Shown piece after piece: positions 1-6,128 of a DNA stretch of 9,402 nt (the first letter of the stretch is position 1; each line of letters opens with the position of its first letter). Origin of the DNA: Stagnihabitans sp038323315 (GTDB lineage Bacteria; Pseudomonadota; Alphaproteobacteria; Rhodobacterales; Rhodobacteraceae); contig JBBQGU010000146.1 of assembly GCA_038323315.1 (NCBI GenBank), forward strand, positions 1-9,402. The letters are read 5' to 3'. Below the pieces are notes generated by a model, which worked only from the letters and a program-made list of their open reading frames with translations, was not told the DNA's origin and made no database searches. The position numbers and the translations under genes are program-made.

Positions 1-276
1 CACCGGCTGACCCTGAAACGGCAATTTGATGCCGGTCGGACGCTTGCCATGTGCGGCACCTGTGTCGCCCATCACCGTTTCCGGCACCATATTGCGGGAG
101 GCACCGGTGAATTTGCCGCTGATCTGCGCGTCTTTGGGCGCATCGGCAGGCGCTGGGATCAGGGTCATTGCCGGGATCAGGGCATGGCCTGCCAGAACAG
201 CCGGAAATTTCGCATCATCGGCAAGGCTGGGCGAGGCCAGCATACAAATGGCAAGGGCAACAGGGATGGATCGCAT
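1..276 (-). CDS. Phytase-like esterase family protein, N-terminal part (cut by window edge)
   Basis: The 92 residues visible are the N-terminus of an exported protein. The gene runs leftwards out of the window. It begins with a Sec signal peptide (MRSIPVALAICMLASPSLA, likely cleaved before Asp20). A segment containing LAGHALIPAMTLIPAPADA and then MGDTG follows. This pattern resembles the start of the 'esterase-like activity of phytase' family, periplasmic or secreted beta-propeller proteins thought to act on phosphoesters. The family call comes from memory of the N-terminal pattern, and the catalytic part is not visible. The start is supported by a GGAGG Shine-Dalgarno sequence about 8 bases upstream of the ATG. 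Upstream lie a perfect 15-bp palindrome (295-309) and an 11-bp-period repeat resembling a Pho box (326-365), which would suit a phosphate-scavenging enzyme. Alternatively it could be another secreted protein of unknown function. Confidence 0.6.
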   Translation of the reverse strand, partial: MRSIPVALAICMLASPSLADDAKFPAVLAGHALIPAMTLIPAPADAPKDAQISGKFTGASRNMVPETVMGDTGAAHGKRPTGIKLPFQGQPV

Positions 277-294
277 CAGACAGCCTCCGAAAGG

Positions 295-309
295 TTGGAC
301 CAGGTCCAA
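295..309. promoter_or_regulatory. Perfect 15-bp palindrome, candidate operator of the phytase-like gene
   Basis: TTGGACCAGGTCCAA has two exact 7-bp arms around one central base. It lies 19-33 bases upstream of the start codon of the phytase-like gene and just outside its ribosome binding site. It could be the operator of a dimeric repressor: GntR-family sites often have this arm-plus-short-centre layout. A one-base loop makes a strong RNA hairpin less natural, and no T-tract follows. No regulator gene lies next to it in the window. Confidence 0.35.
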
Positions 310-325
310 TCCATGAGGTGGCTGC

Positions 326-365
326 GTGAAGCGGCTGTGACGCATTGGTCAAGAATTTACGACAG
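326..365 (-). promoter_or_regulatory. Possible Pho-box-like repeat upstream of the phytase-like gene
   Basis: On the minus strand, four 7-base units fall on an 11-bp period: CTGTCGT, TCTTGAC, GCGTCAC and GCTTCAC. The first matches the PhoB half-site CTGTCAT at 6 of 7 positions. The third and fourth keep the TCA core. The second is poor. The array is 50 to 89 bases upstream of the phytase-like start codon, a suitable place for an activator. On its own this site is weak; it gains some weight from the better sites at 2145-2184 and 8309-8326. Confidence 0.3.
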
Positions 366-375
366 ACGCATCAAG

Positions 376-390
376 CGGGCCTCAGGCCCG
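376..390 (-). terminator. Short GC hairpin across the ubiG stop codon, weak terminator candidate
   Basis: CGGGCCTCAGGCCCG is a perfect inverted repeat with 7-bp arms around one base, effectively a 6-bp stem with a 3-base loop. It contains the ubiG stop codon. No run of T follows on the minus strand, so intrinsic termination is doubtful and ubiG could read through into the phytase-like gene about 105 bases downstream. Confidence 0.25.
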
Positions 391-1116
391 GCGACTGGTC
401 GTTACATAGTTGCACGACAGGTCGCGCGCCGACAGCGACCAGCTCCACGATACCGGGTTGAACACCATGCCCTTGCGGTCGACCGGCGTCATTCCGGCGC
501 GGTTGATCAGGGCGTATAACTCGTCCGGCGTGATGAACTTGGCCCAGTCATGCGTGCCTTTGGGCAGCCAGCGCATGACCCATTCGGCCCCGATGATCGC
601 CATGACAAAGCTTTTGGTGTTCCGGTTCAGGGTCGAGCAGATCATGATCCCATTGGGGTTCAGCAAATCGTGGCAGGCGGTCAGATAGGCGAGGGGGTCA
701 GACACATGCTCGACCACCTCCATATTCAGAACCACGTCGAACTTTTCTCCGGCGGCGGCCATATCCTCGGCGGTGGTGTGGCGATAGTCGATGATCAGGC
801 CCTGCGACGCTGCATGCACCTGCGCGACCGGGATGTTGCGCGGGGCGGCGTCAGCGCCAACGACTGTCGCCCCAAGCCGCGCCATCGGTTCCGACAACAA
901 CCCGCCCCCGCAACCGATATCCAGAATGCGCAGCCCGGCAAAAGGGGTGGGCTTGGTCAGGTCGCGGCTATACTCGGCGGAGATCTGCGCGGTGATATAG
1001 CCAAGACGGCAGGGGTTCATCAGGTGCAGCGGGCGGAACTTGCCCTTGTCATCCCACCATTCGGCGGCCATCGCCTCAAACTTCGCCACTTCGGCGGGAT
1101 CAATCGTGGTTTGCAT
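382..1116 (-). CDS. ubiG: Ubiquinone biosynthesis O-methyltransferase UbiG
   Basis: UbiG carries out both O-methylations of ubiquinone synthesis (2-polyprenyl-6-hydroxyphenol methylase and 3-demethylubiquinol 3-O-methyltransferase), using S-adenosylmethionine, at the inner face of the cytoplasmic membrane. The 244-residue protein has the usual family length. It shows the N-terminal motif FEAMAAEWWDDKGKFRPLH (13-31), SAM-binding motif I LDIGCGGGLL (65-74), the acidic end of strand 2 at GADA (87-90), NMEVVEHV (131-138), STLNRNTKSF (161-170) and the family motif WLPKGTHDW (183-191). All key motifs are intact and there is no truncation. The start is supported by AAGGA about 8 bases upstream. The gene is divergent from the proline iminopeptidase gene across 58 bp. 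It is a housekeeping gene with no evident tie to the transport genes. Confidence 0.95.
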   Translation of the reverse strand: MQTTIDPAEVAKFEAMAAEWWDDKGKFRPLHLMNPCRLGYITAQISAEYSRDLTKPTPFAGLRILDIGCGGGLLSEPMARLGATVVGADAAPRNIPVAQVHAASQGLIIDYRHTTAEDMAAAGEKFDVVLNMEVVEHVSDPLAYLTACHDLLNPNGIMICSTLNRNTKSFVMAIIGAEWVMRWLPKGTHDWAKFITPDELYALINRAGMTPVDRKGMVFNPVSWSWSLSARDLSCNYVTTSRRA

Positions 1117-1162
1117 GGGCGCAGTCCTTGAGATTTCGGGTTTCAGTCCGGGCTTGCCACGG

Positions 1163-1168
1163 TATATA
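1163..1168. promoter_or_regulatory. Self-complementary TATATA, possible shared -10 element for ubiG and pip
   Basis: This is the only AT-rich stretch in the 58-bp spacer between the two divergent genes, and it reads the same on both strands. On the plus strand, a start site 7 bases after the hexamer is base 1175, exactly the A of the pip start codon, which predicts a leaderless pip mRNA. On the minus strand it would give ubiG a leader of about 39 bases. No good -35 hexamer is seen on either strand. Confidence 0.35.
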
Positions 1169-1174
1169 GGGCGA

Positions 1175-2155
1175 ATGGATCACAGATCAGGCCCAAAACG
1201 CGCGTCCGATTATCTTTACCCGCCGGTCGAACCCTTTGACCAGCGGATGATGGAGGTTGGCCACAGCCACAGGATTTATGTCGAGCAGTGCGGCAATCCT
1301 GATGGCATACCCGTCATTGTGCTGCATGGCGGTCCGGGTGGCGGTTGCAGTCCGTCGATGCGGCGCTATTTTGACCCGGCCATCTACCGCGTCGTGCTGT
1401 TTGACCAGCGGGGTTGCGGGCGCTCGCGGCCTCACGCGTCGGTGGACCATAACACAACCTGGGACCTGGTCGCCGATATCGAGGCGATCCGCACCGCCTT
1501 GGGCATTGATCGGTTCATCCTGTTCGGGGGGTCGTGGGGGGCCACCCTGGCGCTGATCTATGCGATCAGCCATCCCGACCGTGTGCGCCATCTGGTGTTA
1601 CGCGGCGTTTTCCTGATGACCCGCGCCGAGTTGGACTGGTTCTATGGTGGCGGGGCGGGTGCGTTCTTTCCAGACATGTGGCGACATTTCTTGGCGCCCA
1701 TTCCGGACGTCGAACGTGGCGATCTGATCACCGCCTATCACAAGCGGCTGTTTTCCGGAGATCTGGCCGAGGAGGGTCGCTTTGGCCGCACCTGGGCCAA
1801 CTGGGAAAACGCCCTCGCCTCGGTCAGCAGCGATGGCTACACGAGCGACGGCCCCAGCGACTATGCCCGCGCCTTTGCACGACTGGAGAATCACTATTTT
1901 ACCCATGCAGGCTTTCTGGAAACCGATGGCTGGATCATGCAGAACCGCGCCCGTATCACCCATCTGCCCGCTACGATCATCCAAGGCCGCCTGGACATGA
2001 TCTGCCCCCCCATCGCCGCATGGAAACTGGCCGATGGCTGGGACAGCGCCACGTTGCGCCTGATTCCGCTGGCGGGTCATGCGCTGTCGGAACCCGGCAT
2101 ATCGCAGGCGCTGGTCGCGGCCATGGATGCCCTGCGTGGCGGAACTGTCATCTAA
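1175..2155 (+). CDS. pip: Proline iminopeptidase (prolyl aminopeptidase)
   Basis: This alpha/beta-hydrolase of 326 residues removes N-terminal proline from peptides in the cytoplasm. The family marks are all present. HGGPGGGCSP (51-60) forms the oxyanion region and FDQRGCGRS (76-84) follows. The nucleophile elbow is GGSWGA with Ser120. The WANWE motif (207-211) belongs to the substrate-recognition helix. The remaining catalytic residues are Asp274 in GRLDMICPP and His302 in AGHALSEP. Length is typical of the S33 family. The start at 1175 is chosen because the family's N-terminal region begins soon after it; longer in-frame starts would run into the divergent ubiG gene. There is only a poor Shine-Dalgarno match, which fits the leaderless mRNA proposed at 1163-1168. 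The last codons contain the first repeat of the Pho-box-like array for the next operon. Confidence 0.93.
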   Translation: MDHRSGPKRASDYLYPPVEPFDQRMMEVGHSHRIYVEQCGNPDGIPVIVLHGGPGGGCSPSMRRYFDPAIYRVVLFDQRGCGRSRPHASVDHNTTWDLVADIEAIRTALGIDRFILFGGSWGATLALIYAISHPDRVRHLVLRGVFLMTRAELDWFYGGGAGAFFPDMWRHFLAPIPDVERGDLITAYHKRLFSGDLAEEGRFGRTWANWENALASVSSDGYTSDGPSDYARAFARLENHYFTHAGFLETDGWIMQNRARITHLPATIIQGRLDMICPPIAAWKLADGWDSATLRLIPLAGHALSEPGISQALVAAMDALRGGTVI

Positions 2156-2184
2156 GGTTCATCAACCCTTCACAGAACGGTCAT
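2145..2184 (+). promoter_or_regulatory. Four-unit Pho-box-like repeat array before the ABC operon
   Basis: Four 7-base units lie exactly 11 bp apart: CTGTCAT (2145), GGTTCAT (2156), CCTTCAC (2167) and CGGTCAT (2178). The known PhoB site is two CTGTCAT-like half-sites separated by 4 bases. The first unit matches 7 of 7 and the fourth 6 of 7, and all four keep the TCA core. The array ends about 44 bases before the start codon of the solute-binding protein, a normal place for PhoB to replace a -35 element. It begins inside the last codons of pip. The -10 is not obvious; AAGTAA near 2196 is a weak candidate. Confidence 0.6.
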
Positions 2185-2228
2185 CGAACCGGCGCAAGTA
2201 AACGGGGTCTGACAAAAGGAACCCCGCC

Positions 2229-3371
2229 ATGCTGTCTCGTCGCCAATTCATCGCCTCTTCTGCCATCGCATCCGCCCTTGCCGCGACCCGCGTCATGGCG
2301 CAGGACATGAAAACCCTGCAAGTCTACATCGATGGGGATACCAACATCTCCGGCTGGTGGAACGATATCCTGAAACCGGCCTTCGAGGCGGCCAATCCCG
2401 GCCTGACCTTCAACGTCACGATCACGCGCGGCGTGGCGGACGGCAACGGCACAATTGCAACCCGCGCTCTGGCCGCCATGCAGACCAAATCCGACCCGCA
2501 AGTTGATTATTTCGAAGAGATTCAGCCCGCTGCCGTTGCCGGTTCGGTCGAGGCTGGCCTGTGGCTGGCGATGGACGAAAGCAACGTGCCCAACCTGAAA
2601 CTGATCAACCCGGCGGCCGTCGAAACCCCGATCCGTCTGCCTTATCGCGGCAGCCAGGTTCTGATCGCCTATGACAGCGCCAAGATGGACGCCGCGCCAA
2701 AGACCTTTGCCGATCTGGTCGCATGGGCCAAGGCCAATCCGGGTCGCTTCACCTATGGCCGTCCCGACAAGGGTGGTTCAGGCTCCAACTTCGTGATCCG
2801 CGCGATCCACGAGGCCAATGGCCGTGATCCCGCCGCCTTTACCGCCGCCAATTTCGAGCCTGCCAAGGCAGAAGAGATGCTGCAGAAAAGCTGGACGATC
2901 CTGAAGGATCTGCATCCCTTCACCTTCGGCGAAGGTTCTTATCCGGCTGGCAACACACCTGCCTTGCAACTGCTGGCGCAGGGTGCGGTCGATATGATCC
3001 CGGCATGGTCGGATCAGGCTCTGAAGGCCCTGAAAGACGGTGTTCTGCCCGAAACGATCAAGCTGGTGCAGTTGCAGGATCTGGCCCTATGCGGCGGTTT
3101 CGCCTATTCGGCCATCCCGGTGAATGCGACCGATATGGCGGGCGCGTTGGCGCTTGCAAACTTCATGCTCTCGCCCGAAACCCAGACCTCCTGTGTGCGC
3201 GACATCGGCGGCTTCCCCGGCGTTTCGTGGGAAAACCTGCCGCCCGAGTTGAAGGCCGAGTATCTGGACGTCATTCCCGTCTCGATCCCGACCTTCCCGT
3301 CGGGCGACTGGCAGACTGCCAAGAATGACGGCTGGTACAGATCGGTCGCGACCAATATCACGCGCGATTGA
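2229..3371 (+). CDS. ABC transporter solute-binding protein, Tat-exported
   Basis: This is the periplasmic binding component of the importer encoded by the next three genes. The 380-residue protein starts with a twin-arginine signal (SRRQFIA at 3-9, then an alanine-rich hydrophobic stretch, with likely cleavage at VMA/QD after residue 24), so it is probably exported folded by Tat. The mature part has the look of a large periplasmic binding protein: an early segment with FEAANPGLTF, then KTFADLVAWAKANPGRFTYG and a glycine/serine-rich GGSGSNFV stretch. It resembles binding proteins of the YnjB and iron/thiamine/phosphonate cluster, but the ligand cannot be read from it. The Shine-Dalgarno AAAGGA lies 8 bases upstream. 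The stop TGA shares its A with the ATG of the first permease gene. The upstream Pho-box-like array suggests induction by phosphate limitation and a phosphorus-containing ligand (inference). Confidence 0.88.
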   Translation: MLSRRQFIASSAIASALAATRVMAQDMKTLQVYIDGDTNISGWWNDILKPAFEAANPGLTFNVTITRGVADGNGTIATRALAAMQTKSDPQVDYFEEIQPAAVAGSVEAGLWLAMDESNVPNLKLINPAAVETPIRLPYRGSQVLIAYDSAKMDAAPKTFADLVAWAKANPGRFTYGRPDKGGSGSNFVIRAIHEANGRDPAAFTAANFEPAKAEEMLQKSWTILKDLHPFTFGEGSYPAGNTPALQLLAQGAVDMIPAWSDQALKALKDGVLPETIKLVQLQDLALCGGFAYSAIPVNATDMAGALALANFMLSPETQTSCVRDIGGFPGVSWENLPPELKAEYLDVIPVSIPTFPSGDWQTAKNDGWYRSVATNITRD

Positions 3372-4252
3372 TGACCGACTTTGTCCATGCGCCCGGGGGT
3401 CAAACCTCCGGGCGTCTGAAGTTCAGCCCCCAGGCCCTTGCCGGTCTTGCGCTTGTCGCATTGCCGGTGGGGCTGTTGCTGCTTTTGGTGCTGTGGCCGA
3501 CGATCCGCATGGTCGTGGCGACGGTTCTGGTGAACGGGCAGGTATCCCCCAGCCGCTATGCCGCCTTCTTTGCCGACGGGTATTCCATGTCCAACCTGCG
3601 CTTTACCATGGCGCTTGGCCTGACCTCGTCGCTGAGCGCGCTGGCCTTGTCGTTCGGCATCGCCCTGTACCTGCGCTTTTCCGCAGGCCGCATCGCGACG
3701 ATGGTGCACGCGCTGTCGCTGTTCCCGCTGTTCGTGCCCTCCATCATCATCTCTTATGCCCTGATCCGTTTCCTTGGCCCCAACGGCCTGTTTCAACTGC
3801 TGCTGGAACACGTCGGCATCACCTATTACCGCACGCCTTACCTTACCCCCCTCGGCCCCTATCTGGCTTTTGTCTGGGAAAGCTTGCCGCTGCCGGTTCT
3901 GGTGCTGACCGCCGGTCTGACCCAGGTTTCCGACGATGCGGTCGAGGCGGCGCGTGATCTTGGTGCCGGTCCCCTCCGCATCCTGTGGGAAATCCTGTTG
4001 CCGCAAACCCGCCGCTCCTTGCTGATCGCCTTCGCGCTGATCTTTCTGGGCATCATAGGGTCTTATACCGTGCCATACATGCTGGGCCCGGCAGCACCCG
4101 AGATGATGGGCCCCTTTATGCAGCGCACCCTTGGCAACCTGCAAGACCCCGACGCCGCGCAGGTGCAGGCCGTCGTGCTGATGGCCATTTCTGCGGTCGT
4201 CGGCGGCTTTTACATTGCCACCATGCTGAAATCCCAGAGGGACCAACCATGA
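3371..4252 (+). CDS. ABC transporter permease, first subunit
   Basis: Inner-membrane channel subunit of 293 residues. About six hydrophobic segments are visible, near residues 23-50, 78-101, 111-135, 162-182, 216-238 and 265-286. The cytoplasmic EAA loop that docks to the ATPase is clear: VEAARDLGAGPLRILWEILLP (191-211) with the conserved Gly198. The ATG is preferred over the TTG one codon earlier because it overlaps the previous stop by one base (TGATG), a sign of translational coupling. The stop overlaps the next start as ATGA. It probably forms a heterodimer with the next gene's product, as in importers of the putrescine/iron/phosphonate type. Confidence 0.92.
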   Translation: MTDFVHAPGGQTSGRLKFSPQALAGLALVALPVGLLLLLVLWPTIRMVVATVLVNGQVSPSRYAAFFADGYSMSNLRFTMALGLTSSLSALALSFGIALYLRFSAGRIATMVHALSLFPLFVPSIIISYALIRFLGPNGLFQLLLEHVGITYYRTPYLTPLGPYLAFVWESLPLPVLVLTAGLTQVSDDAVEAARDLGAGPLRILWEILLPQTRRSLLIAFALIFLGIIGSYTVPYMLGPAAPEMMGPFMQRTLGNLQDPDAAQVQAVVLMAISAVVGGFYIATMLKSQRDQP

Positions 4253-5049
4253 AGCGTACCCCGCTTGGCGGCCTGCTGATCCTCGGCTCCATGGCGCTGG
4301 CAATGCTTGGGCCGATCCTGACTGTGATCCTGTGGGCCTTTGCCGTGAAATGGCGCTATCCCAATCTGCTGCCGACGGAATGGGGCATGAAATACTGGGG
4401 CGCGATGCTGGGGCGGGAGAGTGTCATCACCCCCGTCCTGACCTCGCTTGCCCTGACGTCGATCGCCACCACCACCGCCGCGCTGATCTGCTGGCCCGCC
4501 GCCTATGCCTTTGCCCGCCTGAAATTCCCCGGCCGCCAAATGCTGCTGTTCTCGTTCATCGCGGCCCAGGCCGTGCCGAAATTCGCCTTGTTCGTGTCGA
4601 TTTCGGTGATCTTTCTGCAACTGGGTCTGGTCGGCAATTTCTGGGGTGTCGTCCTTGTCCAGATGCTGTCCGCCGTCCTGTTCATGATCTGGATCCCCAC
4701 CGCCGCCTTTCGCGGCATCCCACCGATGCTGGAGGAGGCCGCCTTCGACCTCGGCGCATCCCGCCTGCGCGTCTTTCTGATGATCACTCTGCCGCAGGCC
4801 ATGCCCGCCCTTGCCGCCAGCTACGTCCTGGCCTTTGTGTCGATCCTGTTCGAGGTTGACGGTGCCCTGCTGATCGGCGCGCCCAGCGTGACCACCATGC
4901 CCCTGCTGCTGATGTCCCTGTCCAACCAGATCATCGTTCAGGAAGCCGCAGTTTTGTGCGTGCTGATCTGGGTCCCGTGTTTTGCCGTGCTGCTGCTGAC
5001 CCGCCGTTTCATGAGCGCCAAGGGCATCGCCCAGGGATTCGGGGGCTGA
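4249..5049 (+). CDS. ABC transporter permease, second subunit
   Basis: Second inner-membrane channel subunit of 266 residues, shorter than its partner and with almost no N-terminal cytoplasmic tail. Hydrophobic segments lie near residues 7-32, 62-87, 97-124, 130-150, 187-209 and 233-251. The EAA loop LEEAAFDLGASRLRVFLMITLP spans residues 161-182. LKFPGRQ (91-97) resembles the conserved 'RxxFPGR' loop seen in many permeases of this type. The start overlaps the preceding stop as ATGA, with GAGGGA a few bases upstream. Only 2 bases separate its stop from the ATPase start codon. Confidence 0.92.
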   Translation: MKRTPLGGLLILGSMALAMLGPILTVILWAFAVKWRYPNLLPTEWGMKYWGAMLGRESVITPVLTSLALTSIATTTAALICWPAAYAFARLKFPGRQMLLFSFIAAQAVPKFALFVSISVIFLQLGLVGNFWGVVLVQMLSAVLFMIWIPTAAFRGIPPMLEEAAFDLGASRLRVFLMITLPQAMPALAASYVLAFVSILFEVDGALLIGAPSVTTMPLLLMSLSNQIIVQEAAVLCVLIWVPCFAVLLLTRRFMSAKGIAQGFGG

Positions 5050-5051
5050 CC

Positions 5052-6128
5052 ATGCTGCAAATCGACACCATCACCAAAACCTTCGCCGGTGCCCCCGCCG
5101 TCCGTGGCGCATCCTTTACCGTCGACCGGGGCGAGCTTGTCTGCCTGCTCGGCCCGTCGGGCTGCGGAAAATCGACCCTGTTACGCATCATCTCCGGCCT
5201 GACCGACGCCGACAGCGGCAAGGTCCGGATCGAGGGGACCGACATGACCAGCACCCCCGCCAACCGTCGCCCGACCGCAATGGTCTTTCAAAGCCACGCT
5301 CTGTGGTCGCATATGACCGTCGCGCAAAACGTCGGCTTCGGCCTGCGTGTGCGCGGTCTGGCCAAGGCCGCGATTGCCGCCAAGACCGCCACCGTCCTCG
5401 ACCTCGTCGGCCTTGGCGCGTTCGGCAAGCGCCTGCCGTCTGAATTGTCCGGCGGTCAGGCGCAGCGCGTCGCCCTCGCCCGTTGTCTGGTGGTGGAACC
5501 CAATGTCCTGCTGATGGACGAACCCTTTTCCGCCCTCGACGCCCATCTGCGCAAATCCCTGCGGGAGGAGTTGAAGGCCCTGCAACGCCGCCTCGACCTG
5601 ACCACGATCTTCGTGACCCATGACCAAGAGGAGGCGATGGAACTGGCCGACCGCATCGTCGTCATGCAGCAGGGCAAGGTCGAGCAATTTGCCCCGCCCG
5701 GCAGCCTGTACCGCAACCCGCAGACCCTGGGTGTCGCGCAATTCATCGGCGCGATGAACACCTGCACCACCCGCCTGCATCTGGCCCACGCCGATTGGTA
5801 CGGTCAAACCCTGCACTTGCCCCTGACGGATGGCGAAGCCGCCCTGCTATGCCGCCCCGAAGACCTGTATCGCAGCCCGCAGGGTGCAAAGGCGAAAGTG
5901 TCCCGCGTGATTGACCTCGGCCCTCTGATGCGCGTCACCCTGATGACCGCGCACGGCGACTTGCTGACCTGGACCTGTCCGCGTGACGATGCCCCCGACA
6001 CCGGCGACGATATCACGCTGCTGCCCCGCCGCCTGCACGTTTTCCGCGATGGCGTGCTGCTCGGCCTGATCGACCAGCCCGAACCTGCCTTGCTTGATAA
6101 GGCCCCAGCCTTGGAAACCCAGCCATGA
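5052..6128 (+). CDS. ABC transporter ATP-binding protein with C-terminal TOBE-like region
   Basis: Cytoplasmic ATPase of 358 residues that powers the importer. All nucleotide-binding motifs are intact: Walker A GPSGCGKST (34-42), Q-loop Gln80 in VFQSH, signature LSGGQ (132-136), Walker B LLMDEP (153-158), D-loop SALD (160-163) and switch His190 in THDQ. Residues from about 240 onwards form a beta-rich tail of the TOBE type, as in PotA, UgpC and FbpC, where it can sense regulatory ligands. The Q-loop region reads QSHALWSHMTV where most relatives have QSYALWPHMTV, a mild departure. No strong Shine-Dalgarno is seen, so translation probably follows from the permease gene 2 bases upstream. The stop overlaps the metallohydrolase start as ATGA. 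Confidence 0.95.
   Translation: MLQIDTITKTFAGAPAVRGASFTVDRGELVCLLGPSGCGKSTLLRIISGLTDADSGKVRIEGTDMTSTPANRRPTAMVFQSHALWSHMTVAQNVGFGLRVRGLAKAAIAAKTATVLDLVGLGAFGKRLPSELSGGQAQRVALARCLVVEPNVLLMDEPFSALDAHLRKSLREELKALQRRLDLTTIFVTHDQEEAMELADRIVVMQQGKVEQFAPPGSLYRNPQTLGVAQFIGAMNTCTTRLHLAHADWYGQTLHLPLTDGEAALLCRPEDLYRSPQGAKAKVSRVIDLGPLMRVTLMTAHGDLLTWTCPRDDAPDTGDDITLLPRRLHVFRDGVLLGLIDQPEPALLDKAPALETQP

Noticed and set aside
1040..1174. A 45-residue N-terminal extension of the proline iminopeptidase
   Set aside because: It would start inside the divergent ubiG gene, lacks a ribosome binding site and is not part of the family's usual length.
1534..2310. A 258-codon plus-strand frame overlapping pip and the first binding protein gene
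   Set aside because: It is out of frame with both well-supported genes, rich in Arg, His and Pro, and runs across the promoter region of the operon.
3104..4303. A 399-codon open frame on the minus strand opposite the first binding protein and first permease
   Set aside because: The translation is rich in Gln, His, Arg and Gly without a recognisable domain, and the plus-strand permease has a clear EAA motif and membrane segments.
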